64,000 bases of DNA from Pachyseris speciosa (taxonomy: Eukaryota > Cnidaria > Anthozoa > Scleractinia > Pachyseridae): positions 444,501-508,500 of the forward strand of contig JAEMWC010000364.1 in NCBI GenBank assembly GCA_016490735.1, in the 5' to 3' direction. Shown piece after piece: positions 44,646 to 56,076 of this stretch. How positions within the stretch are numbered: position 1 is the stretch's first letter; each line of letters begins with the position of its first letter. The position numbers were made by a program, and so were the translations under genes. The notes below the pieces were generated by a model. It ran no database searches. It had not been told where the DNA came from and was given only the letters and a program-made list of their open reading frames with translations.

Positions 44646-47168
44646 TCACATGATGATCTTCTTCCCAGGGGATTTCCTGAGCCGGTAGTACATGTAAGCA
44701 GTGAAACCAGATAATGCATACCTATCGGAACAAAAGGAAAAAAAGGCAACTTTAAATTAGTAATCAAAATCAAGGAGACAAGCTCGTGTAGAGAACACTG
44801 TGATTTCAAGATAGCTAAACTGTACACTGGTTAAAGGAACACAGTCACAATATTTGGGTCATTATTAGAGAGATAAAAAAAATCACTCAACTAATGCGAA
44901 ACTGTGAAATATCAAATTTTCAGGGAAGAAGATTTAGGCTAAATTTTTCAAAAACGTAATTTGTAATCCGTTTCAATCTTCTCCATCCTTCACCATCCTC
45001 GCCATATTTGCATTTATTCTTGTCTTGATGCTTGTCTTCCCTGAAAATTTGTTATTTCACTGTTTTGCATTATTTAAATGCACTTTTTATCGCTGTAATA
45101 ATGACCCAAAATATCTTGACCGTGCTCCTTTAAGAATGTTGATGGAAGTGTATCCTATGTTCCTACCATGTGATGATGTATTGAAGATGCTCGTTTCGCA
45201 GATATACTCGAGTTTGTCCTCCTATTGGCCCTCCAGGCTCTGTACTGGCTGAAAGGCAACAAGTAGTGATAGAAATTGACATGAAAAACAAATTGCTTTC
45301 TTCCATCTTGGCCTTCAAAATACGCTCGTTCGTGCGTAAGAAGAAACAAGCTTTGAAATGCGCGAGTTTTGCTGTTACTTGACAATTCCGTGGGCATAAC
45401 CTAAAGAAATTTAAACTAAAGAGAGGCTGGCCAAGCAAAGGAGGATCACAGTTTTGAGCTTGGAAGCGAAATAAGAAAGTTGATACATTCACCCCGAGCG
45501 TGTGACCAAGAAAAAATCACAGTAGCGGATGGGAATCAAACTAATGACTCTTTTCTTTGACCCGCACTTCTAATGAGGTTATTCACCGAAATGTGGTGCT
45601 GCGTTAGTGAGAAAGTGAAAAATTATGAGTTGATTGACAAGCTGAACTGTGCGACTTGACACTCTTCATGGTGGCCAATTTACAACTTAATTTGCGAAAA
45701 ATCAAAGCAAAATTAACACTGACAACAGAAAGACAACAGGCAAGGAAAAATGTGAGCAAGCGAGCCACGATTGCAAGATGTCAGTATTAATTTGTTTTCA
45801 CCACTAAAAATATAATGGTCCAGGAAGTCGCACACTTTTGACCAAGTCTTGAAAATAATCAATTCTGGCGAAAATGAAACTGCCTTCAGCACTCAGCATA
45901 AAATTCATTTTTTACCAGCATCAGCATCCACAAAAATCGGCAGGGAGCCTGACACCTCAGCCATAGCTTCTACATCACGTGAAAACCAGTGGTTTCGTTC
46001 GGGATTATTTTTCGGCTGGAATGGCTGTCTCTACGGGAACAACACAGAAAAAAAAACACATACTGAGTGTTAAGTTTATTTATCAAGACTATCACCACAA
46101 AACCTTCAAACATCTTCAGTGCTGCTGCTGTTAAATAATTTTCTTCTGAAGAAAACCCAGCTACTTTATATCACACACATGGAATGATGTATTTTGGATA
46201 CTTCTGCTCTTCTCTTAATTTGTTTTAGTTCAAGACGAAGATCGTGAATGTTTTCCTTCCTATCTCAATTAGGCGCTAACATATCTATCTCCCCAACAGA
46301 TGCTCACTTTCCCATATCTTTATACAAACATAAGTCATTAATCTATGAAATTTTCACTACATTTCCCCTTTATGCCATGCAATTGATGGACATTGTAACA
46401 CAAAGGATTTTAAGAAAACCCACAACACTTTTAGGTATGTTTTTGGCCATTTCTATTGTTTCTAAAACTTAAGAGTGTTTTGTGCTTTCTTACACCGGTA
46501 GTTTTTACTTGTCTTCTGCTATCAAGACCTCTTGGAAATAAACGATTTTGCATGTTTTACTGTCATTTTGTACTTTTGTTTTTCTTTGTCTTTGTCCATT
46601 TGAATTAATGAGCTCAACTTGCAGGCAAGGCTACAGAAACACAAAATACCCTCTGTACTTCTTTTGAAATATAAACTTTAAACAGAAGGAACAAAAACCT
46701 TTTCTCCTTGTCTGACGAAGCCAACCAACTCTACCTCCCCTTCGATCTGTGAATTCAATTGTAATAACGACAATCTTCAGTATGAAAAGAAACAACATTC
46801 TGAATTGAAACATTCATGGTGCCAGAATTATTAGACAAAAAACAAACAAACAAAACAAAACAAGCAAAAAAGAATTGTAAGCTTTCAAATAATAATACTT
46901 GTCCTTCTCGCCTCTTGTCTGCTTCAATCCTCTCCCTTGGCACCCATCCTCTGTTGACTAATATTCTCTTCCTAAAACAAATATCACTTGTGATGTGTTT
47001 TAGGGAACTTAATTGCTGCAGCATTTAATATCTCATTAAAGGAAAACTCAAATGAAGAATGATCCTCGCAGTTGTGAACGCAATTTATGCAATTGCGAAA
47101 AGAAGCCTGAAAAAAATTCAGGACTTCAACGGGGTTTGAACCCGTGACCTCGCGATTACCGGTGTGAT

Positions 47169-47209
<41 letters not shown>

Positions 47210-47618
47210 AGGTCAATTGTGGGCTCATATGTTCCCGTGAAAGAAATGAGTGTGAATGATATATGAAATGAATCATATATGAACTGCGGAAATGAAATCA
47301 AATGAAGAATGATCCTCGCAGTTGTGAACGCAATTTATGCAATTGCGAAAAGAAGCCTGAAAAAAATTCAGGACTTCAACAGGGTTTGAACCCGTGACCT
47401 CGCGATTACCGGTGCGTTGCTCTAACCAACTGAGCTATGAAGCCATTGACGTTGGGAGCAGGTCAATTGTGGGCTCATATGTTCCCGTGAAAGAAATGAG
47501 TGTGAATGATATATGAAATGAATCATTTGATTTTATTTCCGCAGTTCATATATGATTCATTTCATATATCATTCACACTCATTTCTTTCACGGGAACATA
47601 TGAGCCCACAATTGACCT

Positions 47619-47659
<41 letters not shown>

Positions 47660-50600
47660 ATCGCACCGGTATCGCAATTGCATAAATTACGTTCACAACT
47701 GCGAGGATCATTCTTCATTTGATTTCATTTCCGCAGTTCATATATGATTCATTTCATATATCATTCACACTAAAGGAAAACTGATACAAATCAGGGAAAA
47801 ATTTGCTGCATCATTATTCGTGTAAAATTATAGTCTGTAATTTTAATTTTGGCTTTCTTAAAAGTTGATCTCTTCAAGACCATTTTGATGACAAAAGTAT
47901 TTATAAAAAGATGGTTAAAAATTAATGAAGTAGTGGCTTGATATGCAAAACAATCCAGTCAAACCTGCCATAGCAGCCATTTTCTGGACTGAGCAGAGTG
48001 TCTGCTTACAGGTAGGACCGTAGGAGCTAGGGTATGTCATACCTTCTATTGGAACCCGGGGAAGGGGGAGTGGTTACTTCCGTATATGGGCAATATAGCA
48101 ATAGGTATATGTGGCCCTAAAGGGAATGGTTTTTTAGCCATTTTTGTCTGAAATAGGGTAATGGATTTTGACCATTTTGGTCTGAAATAGGGTATGGTTT
48201 GTGCCCTCTGGTGTTGAATTGGGTATGTTTTTTCTTTAAAGAAGCTACTTGTTCATCATTAGGCGATAAGACCATCAACAAAAGCCCTTATTTTTTGTCT
48301 TTTAATTGTGTTTATGCCAACCATGTACGTGAAATAGGGTATTGAATTTTTGGTCAGGTCTGAAATAGGGTAGGGAAAATTGCAGATTTTGGTCTGAAAT
48401 AGGGTAAGGGTTTCAGGAAGCGGGCTGCACACCCCTCCAGATTTTTCTGGGAGTACCCCCTGGGGTACTAGAGAAGTGTTATAATAATTGTAAAACAAGA
48501 GAATGAGGATGTTGTCCTTTGTCCTAAATAGGATCTTAAAATAGAGGGTGTAGGGTAGGTAATTAAGGTTATTTTTGTCCTAAACAGGGTCAGGGGAACA
48601 AACCTACAGCAACACCCCTATAGCCAAATATGGGTCAAGTACCCCTTCCTCATGTGGTTTTTCCAAGATTGTTATTTTGGAAAACCTAACTTTCATAGAG
48701 AAGCTGTTTTGCTTTCAATCCAAAATGTTTCAAGATTTTCAAATCACAACCATATAACAACTGTAGAGATTCCCTTAGCAACAATGCTAGATATGTAGTT
48801 AAGTTAGACGTCCTTAAGATCTACAAAAAATTGACCACATACCCACTCTCTTTTATTTCAAATGGCGTAATGATATGTGCACCAGATTTTGGCTTCTTTC
48901 CCAGACCTCCTCCACCATGTGGACCCTCATTTAGTGATCTTGGTAACACATGGATTTCCTCTGCATGATCAAACTTTCCACGTAACCTGACACGACAATA
49001 CTCCAGCTCTTTTGACCTCAGTTCATCAATACTGTCAAAGAAAAACAACTGGTTATTTAATGGAAAATATAGGCTAATAAGCTAGATATAAAGTAACAAA
49101 TTTTATGACACAAGTTACAGACCATCTATGGGAATTAACTCAAAATCCCTTCACCCAGGAAATGCCAGCCACATATGCAGTCATAGCTGCAGTCAAAGAA
49201 CATAGATTTAATAATAATAATAATAATGATGATGATGATGATGATTATCAATTTATAGTGCGCACATTTCATACAATGTTCAAATGTGCATAACAATTAA
49301 AAACTAAAAATAAATAGATAGATACAAAATATTACAAAAATTGAATGATAAAAGGTGATATTAAAAAAAATTACAATGCAATTATGATTCATGGTTGTAA
49401 CAAAAATGCTTGCCTAAAATCGTGGGTCTTTAGTTTAGCTTTAAAAATGCTAACAGTGTCAGTTCTTCTAAATTGGCCAGTGAAAGTGTATTCCAAAGTT
49501 TAGGCACAGAACAAGTAAAAGAACAGTCAGCAAGGGTGGCTTTAGACCTAAAACGAGGTAAGTAAAAGTCCATCTTTGGAAGTCCTAAGATTAACTCAAA
49601 ATCCCTTCACCCAGGAAATGCCAGCCACATATGCAGTCATAGCTGCAGTCAAAGAACATAGATTTAATAATAATAATGATGATGATGATGATGATTATCA
49701 ATTTATAGTGCGCACATTTCATACAATGTTCAAATGTGCATAACAATTAAAAACTAAAAATAAATAGATAGATACAAAATATTACAAAAATTGAATGATA
49801 AAAGGTGATATTAAAAAAAATTACAATGCAATTATGATTCATGGTTGTGACAAAAATGCTTGTCTAAAATGGTGGGTCTTTAGTTTAGCTTTAAAAATGC
49901 TAACAGTGTCAGTTCTTCTAAATTGGCCAGTGAAAGTGTATTCCAAAGTTTAGGCACAGAACAAGTAAAAGAACAGTCAGCAAGGGTGGCTTTAGACCTA
50001 AAACAAGGTAAGTAAAAGTCCATCTTTGGAAGTCCTAAGATTATATTGCGGTGGGGACCTAAGAGAAATCATAGATGCCAAATAACAAGGAGCTAAAACT
50101 TTAAGGATTTTAAAAGTAATTAAAAGGATTTTAAACTCAATTCTGTATCTGATTGGGAGCCAATGTAGTTCATAGATTTCACAGTTATCCAGGAATTCCC
50201 AAAGACTAACCAACAAAGGCTTATTCAAACACTTCCTCACCTAAACCTGATGATTCAACAATCCTTCAAAAATGACAGTTGTTGTATAACCGAGGTTCCA
50301 CTGTTTGTGTTTGGTTAGAAAAAAGTGACCACAGTAATGAGAGGACATTACACTGAGAAGATAGCCATAAGGCAGTGTTCCATTGCACTCAAAAGGTCAA
50401 GGCTAGTGCTTAGAGTGAAGATGAAATTAATGCATGACTAAAAACTTTGAGGTATCCCAATCTGGATGAGATATGGCTGAAGCTTTATTGATTAACCTCC
50501 CTCCCCCCTTTTCCATTCAACAACACAAATCAATTTTACAATAACATTCAATTAATAAAGTTTTAATTACTTTTCTGGTATATCTCGAACTGGGTCAGTT

Positions 50601-50734
50601 GTTCTTGTCTCAAGCTCTTTTATCAAACCCCTTTTCCACTGCAGTCTGTGGATCTGCCAGGTACCCAGACCAAATGTTGATATAGGAATGATCAGCAACA
50701 GATAATGAAGTTTGGATTCCTTAACCTCTGCCAT
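44646..50734 (-). CDS. SURF1: SURF1, cytochrome c oxidase assembly factor
   Basis: Inner-membrane mitochondrial protein needed to assemble complex IV. Exons (high to low): 50734-50571, 49031-48843, 46971-46899, 46746-46699, 46030-45916, 45248-45167, 44721-44646; all GT/AG, phases consistent, 747 nt, 248 residues. TM1 is [20 protein letters not shown] with the SURF1-typical FGLGTWQ. Further family blocks: [75 protein letters not shown] and a second TM in [18 protein letters not shown]. The N terminus is short: no clear mitochondrial presequence precedes TM1, so an upstream exon, or an acceptor just inside the first codons, is possible. Head to head with PFDN6. Confidence 0.93.
47121..47194 (-). 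repeat. tRNA-like part of SINE, unit 1
   Basis: Minus strand reads GGCTTCATAGCTCAGTTGG (box A) and GGGTTCAAACCCCG (box B), with acceptor-stem pairing GGCTTCA/TGAAGTC. The anticodon arm lacks U33 and does not pair well, so it is not called as a tRNA gene. Confidence 0.6.
47371..47444 (-). repeat. tRNA-like part of SINE, unit 2
   Basis: As unit 1, with substitutions in the anticodon arm (GCAACGCACC). Confidence 0.6.
47634..47680 (+). repeat. tRNA-like part of SINE, unit 3, internally deleted
   Basis: Opposite orientation; the box A side is present, but the box B side is missing and the sequence jumps from GGTATCGC to AATTGCATAAATT. Confidence 0.6.
48120..48620. repeat. Interspersed GTCTGAAATAGGGTA repeats
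   Basis: At least five copies of (TGGT)CTGAAATAGGGTA with variable spacers at 48146-48410, then related TGTCCTAAATAGG/CCTAAACAGGGT units to 48600. Unknown family; intronic in SURF1. Confidence 0.65.
49134..50040. repeat. Tandem duplication, 456 bp unit, two copies
   Basis: ATTAACTCAAAATCCCTTCA begins copies at 49134 and 49590. They differ by few bases plus microsatellite length. The unit is mostly LINE 3' sequence. In SURF1 intron 1. Confidence 0.9.
49210..50240 (-). mobile_element. Truncated LINE: reverse transcriptase C-terminus and 3' UTR
   Basis: The minus frame 50240-49998 reads ...[18 protein letters not shown] and APCYL, the conserved segment just after the reverse transcriptase of CR1/L2/RTE-like non-LTR elements. 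It runs down to a GTGCGCACTATAAATT 3' end with an ATC/ATT tail. The 3' part has been duplicated (see 49134-50040). The catalytic domain is absent. Confidence 0.7.
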
Positions 50735-50844
50735 TGTTGTTGACAAAAAACACGATCTTGGGTAATTTAGTACTGTTTTAAAGGAAAAAAAAATATAACA
50801 ACAAAATTATTAAACCATCCCTAACCTTGTTAAACTACATGTAA

Positions 50845-51429
50845 AGGTGGACCCACAGGAGGGAACATGTTGCAGGAACATGTTGCTGCAACATGTAGCA
50901 GGGACAAAATCGTGTTAAGTACACACTGAGGGACATGTTGCAGGGATATGTAGCAGGGACATGTAGTGCTCAGGGACCAATTCACAGAGTTTGCACACTT
51001 GTGAAAAAGCTCCCGGGATATGTTTCAGGGACATGTTGCAGGAACACACCCCCTCGTGTGTGCGTTGAGACCTTTTTCACTCGTGCAACATAAATTTTGT
51101 GCAAAATGTGTCCCCGCAACATGTCGCACTGAGTTCAACTTGTTGAGCTTCATGGGACATGTTGCGGGGACAAATTTTGCACAAAATTTATGTTGCACGA
51201 GAGAAAAAGTGTCAACACACACAAGGAGGTGTGTCCCTGCAACATCTACCAGGGATATGTTCCAGCTACATTTTTGTGTGTGTGTGCTAGTCGTGATCTT
51301 TCCCCTGATTCATGTCCCTGCTACACGTCCCAGCTAGAAAACTCCTAATGTGCACAGTTTATAAATATGTCCCTGCTACGTTTTGCGGCAACATATTCCT
51401 ACAACAAATCCCCTCGTGTGGGCCCACCT
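50845..51429. mobile_element. MITE, 585 bp, TAA target duplication
   Basis: TIR AGGTGGRCCCACA at both ends, TAA at 50842-50844 and 51430-51432, as for PIF/Harbinger. The interior is made of CAACATGT/GGGACATGT blocks, many of which pair. It sits between the divergent SURF1 and PFDN6 starts. Confidence 0.8.
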
Positions 51430-51918
51430 TAAAGTCTACTTGTATTTGCCAATGGCCATAACTAATAATTTGATTGCGCGGAGCTATCTCCATAATGTGA
51501 CCAAGATACCACGAGTTCCTCAACTATTCTAGCATTCATGTCCTTAGAAATCCCCTTTCTCATTCAGTACCTTTGTTCCTTCCAGCTGCTGAAAAGTTAA
51601 AAAGGTGGCTGTATCGGGCTATGATTCTTGCAAACACCATTTTCGGGGCAGAAAGCCAGATTTGCTACACAAGGGAAATTTGCAAAAAAAAAAATTGTTT
51701 AGTCCATTTGCGCCAGCAGTGATGGGTTATACGCCATTGTGCTTCAAACTGGGTAAACTGGGCAAAATCAATCACAAGTTATGCAACTTATATGATCTTC
51801 CGTCTTCACTTGGCCCTCACCTTGATCAATTTGTGCGATTTTCGCCAGGCGGTCCAATTGCTAGTCCCAGTCCTTCTTACGTTTTGTTGAGCCCGCAATT
51901 CACAGACCCAAATTCAAT

Positions 51919-54549
51919 ATGGCGGCCAACCTGGAAAGAATTCAGCAGCAAATGCAAACGGAATTGGAAAAGTTTCAGGGTGTTCAGAAAGGTAAATCGT
52001 CAGTAAAATGGAAGCTCGATAAACCTGTTACATTGTCGTTCAGCATCTTTGCCTGAGCAACTGCAAAAGTTTGGTAAACTCTTAAAAGTCAGTACCAAAT
52101 GTCAGTGAGGTTGGGTATGACAGGATTCGAAAGTCCACGCTTGACACATTTGTTATCCGCTAAAATACCATAAAGTGAAATAGTAATGTAATAAACTATT
52201 TTTCATGTTTATTTAACAAACGCAACAACACCAGTCAACATGGCCGCTCTCACCCGACAAGAAGCACATGGAAAATCATGTGACCAGAAGTGCGATTGCA
52301 ATATGTGGCACCTTCCCATGGAAAGAAACTAAAAACTAGGGGAGATAAGGACTTTAAAAGAACAATCAATTCACAACGTCCGCTTTGAAAATGAATGCAA
52401 GTAAAGAGGAGCGTCCTTTGCTCTTATTTGGAGATAGGCAGAATATTTAGAAATCAAGCCCATCAGGAGGCTTGACTGTTCGACCACTCCTTGTGGTCAG
52501 CAGTCTTTTCTTAGGAGACAAGTTGGAGGCAGGACGTTCTGGGGATGTGCAGACTTCCTCTTGGTCACTAGGTAATTCAAACCTACAGCAGTAATAGGTG
52601 GGAGTTACTGCGCCTAATGTAGTGTCTTCCTGGTCACTCTCCACTGATGAACTGGACCCAGCTCCTTTCAGCGAGCAACTTGGTCTTGCAATCACTTCAT
52701 AATATGTGACTGCTTTTAGATTGCTCTTGTTCCAAACAAAATCGAACCATAAATGTATCGACTGCTCCAAATTTCAATACCATTAATTTTGATCTGGGTG
52801 AAATTGAAAGGAAAAAACAACAACAACAAAAGACAACAAACACAAAAGAGTCTGAAAAGACCAGCAGCATTTTTTTAATCCCAAACAATCCCATATGGAA
52901 AATATAAAAATGTTTCTCTTGGTTTCAGATCTACAGAAATTAATCAGTGCAAGACAGCAGTTAGATGCTCAGCTGAATGAAAATAAAGTTGTACAAGAGG
53001 TAAGATCACAATGTTAAATTGGCTTGCATAATTGAAGGGCTTGATGGAAAACTATGCTAAGTGGATTTTTGGGAGTTTTTTTTTTTAAGTTTGCTCCAAA
53101 ATTGCTGGTTTTTTGCATACGTTTTTATGTGGTTAACATTGTCCTGTATTCTTTTTCGCTGCTTTGCGCTTAGTCTCCGAGAAAACACGGGCCAAAAAAC
53201 TAAAAATCCACTAAGCATAGTTTTCCACCAAGCCCTTCAATTACTTTGAAGATGTAAATACCATGTTTATTTACCAAACTTAATTCCATGTGTAGTTTAA
53301 CTGTTTTTGTTTATCAGTTTGCTGCAGTAGAATCTTGATATAATGAAGTGCCAGGGGCTTTGTAAAATGGGTCCATTATAATGAGGGTTTGTTATGAGTG
53401 AAACCCTGAAATTATGAATTTGTGGGGAAACGATCAAAATCTTCATTTTATCAGGGCATATGAACGTTTGACACTATTTCTTAATCAAAGATGTAATATG
53501 ATTGTGCAATCTGTTGTCCCTTCTGCTTCAGTCATGAGAATTTGTTATTAATTTTGTTATGTTGGGGAAAACTTTTAAGTTTATGTTTTTGGATTGTGTT
53601 CATCATAACAGGCATTTCATTATTCTGGGGTTTATTTTCACAGTGAACTTCCTCAATGCAGACACCCCTGTAGGGCAAACACCTCTCTAAGGTGGACACC
53701 TTCACCTGGCCCCGACTGAATTGCCCCATACTGTATTCTCTGTAACAAAACTCCCTCTGTAGACACCTCTCTAAGGCAGACATTAAGAGCTGGTCGCTAA
53801 CATATCCACCTCAAAGGGAGTTCACTGTAACTGGGATCTATTCTGTAGATTTTATTGTGGCTTTGGCCAGGCCTAAGAATATTGCTCAATCGACATTCTA
53901 ATGTTGACTTTGTTATAACTAGGTGTGTGATATCAGGGTTTCAGTGAATTATTTACTCTCTTTTTATGGAACACTTTTATTGCTTGAACACTTGGAATTC
54001 CAATCTGTTTGCTTATTTGTGTGTTTATAGGAGCTAGACATAATAGAACCAGAGGGCAATGTATATAAGCTTATAGGACCTGTTCTGGTGAAACAAGATT
54101 TGGAAGAAGCTAAACAGACTGTGGGGAAAAGAATTGAGTACATCACTGCTGAAATGTAAGATGGTGATAAATGCCTGTAAATGTTTATTTAAAAGCCAAA
54201 CTGTGTTTGACACTTGAATTTTTCTACCAGTTCTTTTATTATGGCACAAAACAGTAACAATGCAATAAATGCAATTCAATGAATAATAGCTGACAGAACT
54301 ACTTTACTACAAAAATGTTACATCACCCCTCCCCCATCACCCCCTCCCCCAGGTCAACAGACCAGATTATAGTTTTTTACTTGGTTTATAATTTTTTTAC
54401 CTCAGACAAATATTTCTCTTTATTTCAGAAAAAGAAATGACGCTAGCATTAAAGATGTTGAAAAGAAGCGTGGTTCAAGCCAGGAGGCCCTTGGCAAACT
54501 GCAACAGCAATACCAACAGTTCCTAACCAAGGCAGCTGCTAAAGCATAA
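51919..54549 (+). CDS. PFDN6: Prefoldin subunit 6
   Basis: Beta-type subunit of the prefoldin hexamer, which hands unfolded actin and tubulin to the CCT chaperonin in the cytosol. Exons 51919-51991, 52929-52999, 54031-54155, 54429-54549; GT/AG, phases consistent, 390 nt, 129 residues, the same length as the human protein. An N-terminal coiled-coil helix (MAANLERIQQQMQTELEKF), the DLQKLISARQQLDAQL segment, a central beta part (NVYKLIGPVLVKQDLEEAK), then GKRIEYITAEI and a Gln-rich second helix ending in KAAAKA. The start is the first ATG in frame, in an AATATGG context and with a Met-Ala beginning. Divergent from SURF1, 1.18 kb apart. Confidence 0.95.
52449..52770 (-). pseudogene. Possible retroelement polyprotein C-terminal fragment
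   Basis: A 107-codon frame in PFDN6 intron 1, antisense, ends with TTRSGRTVKPPDGLDF. The RSGR-V-PP-L motif is common at the C-terminal end of LTR retrotransposon Pol proteins in invertebrates. No integrase or RT domain adjoins it. Could be chance. Confidence 0.3.
53330..53830. repeat. Dispersed repeat region in PFDN6 intron 2
   Basis: Contains TCTTGATATAATGAA...TCCATTATAATGAGG, a Tigger/pogo-like MITE style, and a second stretch with GACACC(T)CTCTAAGG-type units (53650-53790) repeated about four times. Confidence 0.45.
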
Positions 54550-54817
54550 TGGACTCATATGAAATAATATTAGGTTTTTATTTATTTGAAAAAAACCGAA
54601 CACTACAAAACGCAATAAGGAGACAGGATTACATTAGCGGTAATTCTTTTTTGATAGACAAGTGCTTGACATCTCATTTTAGGCTGCAAACTAAACAACA
54701 ACAACAACAACAACAAAAACATTTAGCCTGAGAGCTGATTTGGGTAGGAGTAAAAAGTGTTTTGACAATGCCACTTATGTGAGATCAAAATGGTAATGAC
54801 TAACAACAGTGTGCCAC

Positions 54818-55140
54818 AGTCAGGGAAAAGTCAGGAAAAAAAGATTTTTTTCAAGGTCTTGGAAAAGTCACGGAATTTTGCTTCAAGCCAGGGAAATTCT
54901 AAGTTCCTACCCGAAAGTCAGTGAAAAGTCAGGGGGTTTTACGTTTGGCTAGCTATTAAGTTTGTGAAAGAGTTTGTTGTTGGTAAATGTCATGTCGTTT
55001 CCAAACATTTCTAGAAATGAATTGATTTCTGTGGCTTCATTGCTGGCTTTATTTCCCAAAGATCTGTCTTGGGTGGTTTGTGAAAATTGATTTGTGATCA
55101 GTGAAAAGTCAGGGAATTTTTTTCTATCCCAGTGAGTGGC
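54818..55140 (+). repeat. Dispersed repeat (TCAGGGAAAAGTCAGGGAA family), copy B
   Basis: Multiple AAAGTCAGGGAA-like phrases; the inverted relative of 23877-24026. Downstream of PFDN6. Confidence 0.6.
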
Positions 55141-55316
55141 ATCCCTGAACAACGTACAGACCCTGAAGACTCAAATGTAACTTGCTTCGGTTAAGCTCAA
55201 CTTTCGCACACTGCCTGGATTTCATGTCAGGAGAAGGGTTCAGTTGTGCATTTATTTCTTCACCCGAGACCGTAAATTCGGAGAATCAGCCCATTTCGTC
55301 TTAAAAACTGAAGTTA

Positions 55317-55732
55317 AGCCGGTTACAGACGAGCAAGTTTTCCTTGACAAGTGTCATTGACAATTTTTATTTGCTCATGTTTATGAACGACAAGTTTTCT
55401 TTGGCAAGTTTTGCCTTCACAAGTTTTATTTGCTGGTGTGAACGAATGAACAAATTTTCTTTGACGAATATTCACTGTAGCCAGCAATTCAATTACACAG
55501 CAGACTGCAATTTTTTTTGACAAGTTTTCCTTGTTGACCCGTACAGACGAGCAAGTTCTGCGATGTGTCAAGTTTTTCCTTGACAAGTGCACTTGTTCAA
55601 AAACTAGCATGCTAGTTTTTGAACAAGTGCACTTGTCAAGGAAAAACTTGACAAGTTTTTCTTTACACACCAGCAAATAAAATTTGTCAAGTCAAAACTT
55701 GTCAAGGAAAACTTGCTCGTCTGTAACCGGCT
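55317..55732. mobile_element. MITE, 416 bp, TTA target duplication
   Basis: TIRs AGCCGGTTACAGACGAGCAA and its complement, with TTA at 55314-55316 and 55733-55735, as for PIF/Harbinger. The interior is made of repeated CAAGTTTTCTTTG/CTTGACAAG phrases and has an 88 bp perfect palindrome. Confidence 0.88.
55566..55653. repeat. 88 bp perfect palindrome
   Basis: Checked base by base outward from GCATGC (centre between 55609 and 55610): 44 consecutive pairs with no spacer. Could extrude as a cruciform. Confidence 0.95.
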
Positions 55733-55794
55733 TTACATAGGTAAAGCACGATTAATGTTGTTTTCCCGTTTTTGAATAAACAAAATTGATTCAA

Positions 55795-55911
55795 ATGAAG
55801 AATGATCCTCGCAGTTGTGAACGCAATTTATACAATTGCGAAAAGAAGCCTGAAAAAAATTCAGGACTTCAACGGGGTTTGGACCCGTGACCTCGCGATT
55901 ACCGGTGCGAT

Positions 55912-55952
<41 letters not shown>

Positions 55953-55970
55953 AGGTCAATTGTGGGTTCA
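55795..55970 (-). mobile_element. SINE with tRNA-like head (same family as 47043-47772)
   Basis: Shares AATGAAGAATGATCCTCGC and the tRNA-like part (55864-55937, box A TAGCTCAGTTGG, box B with GGGTCCAAACC). Confidence 0.7.
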
Positions 55971-56076
55971 TAATTGAATTGGTCAAGTTTGAGAACAGTT
56001 ATATAATTTCAAAACGCTTAACCGGTGTCTTTTTAGGTGATCTTCTAGTTATTGTAGCTGAATCAAACGGATCAAT

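Larger units (their letters stand above)
47043..47772. repeat. Cluster of three SINE-like units, two direct and one inverted
   Basis: Two direct units of about 240 bp (about 47048-47294 and 47295-47520) are followed by an inverted one (about 47522-47770). Each runs from AATGAAGAATGATCCTCGC to GAATGATATATGAAATGAAT and contains a tRNA-like part. Units 2 and 3 form a long hairpin centred near 47523. Lies in SURF1 intron 2. Confidence 0.8.

Noticed and set aside
47121..47194. tRNA gene (Thr-like, minus strand)
   Set aside because: Box A and box B and the acceptor stem are good, but position 33 is not U and the anticodon stem does not pair; several diverged copies share SINE flanks.
51605..52006. 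133-codon plus-strand frame upstream of and overlapping PFDN6 exon 1
   Set aside because: The conserved PFDN6 start lies inside it in another frame, and the long frame has no recognisable domain.
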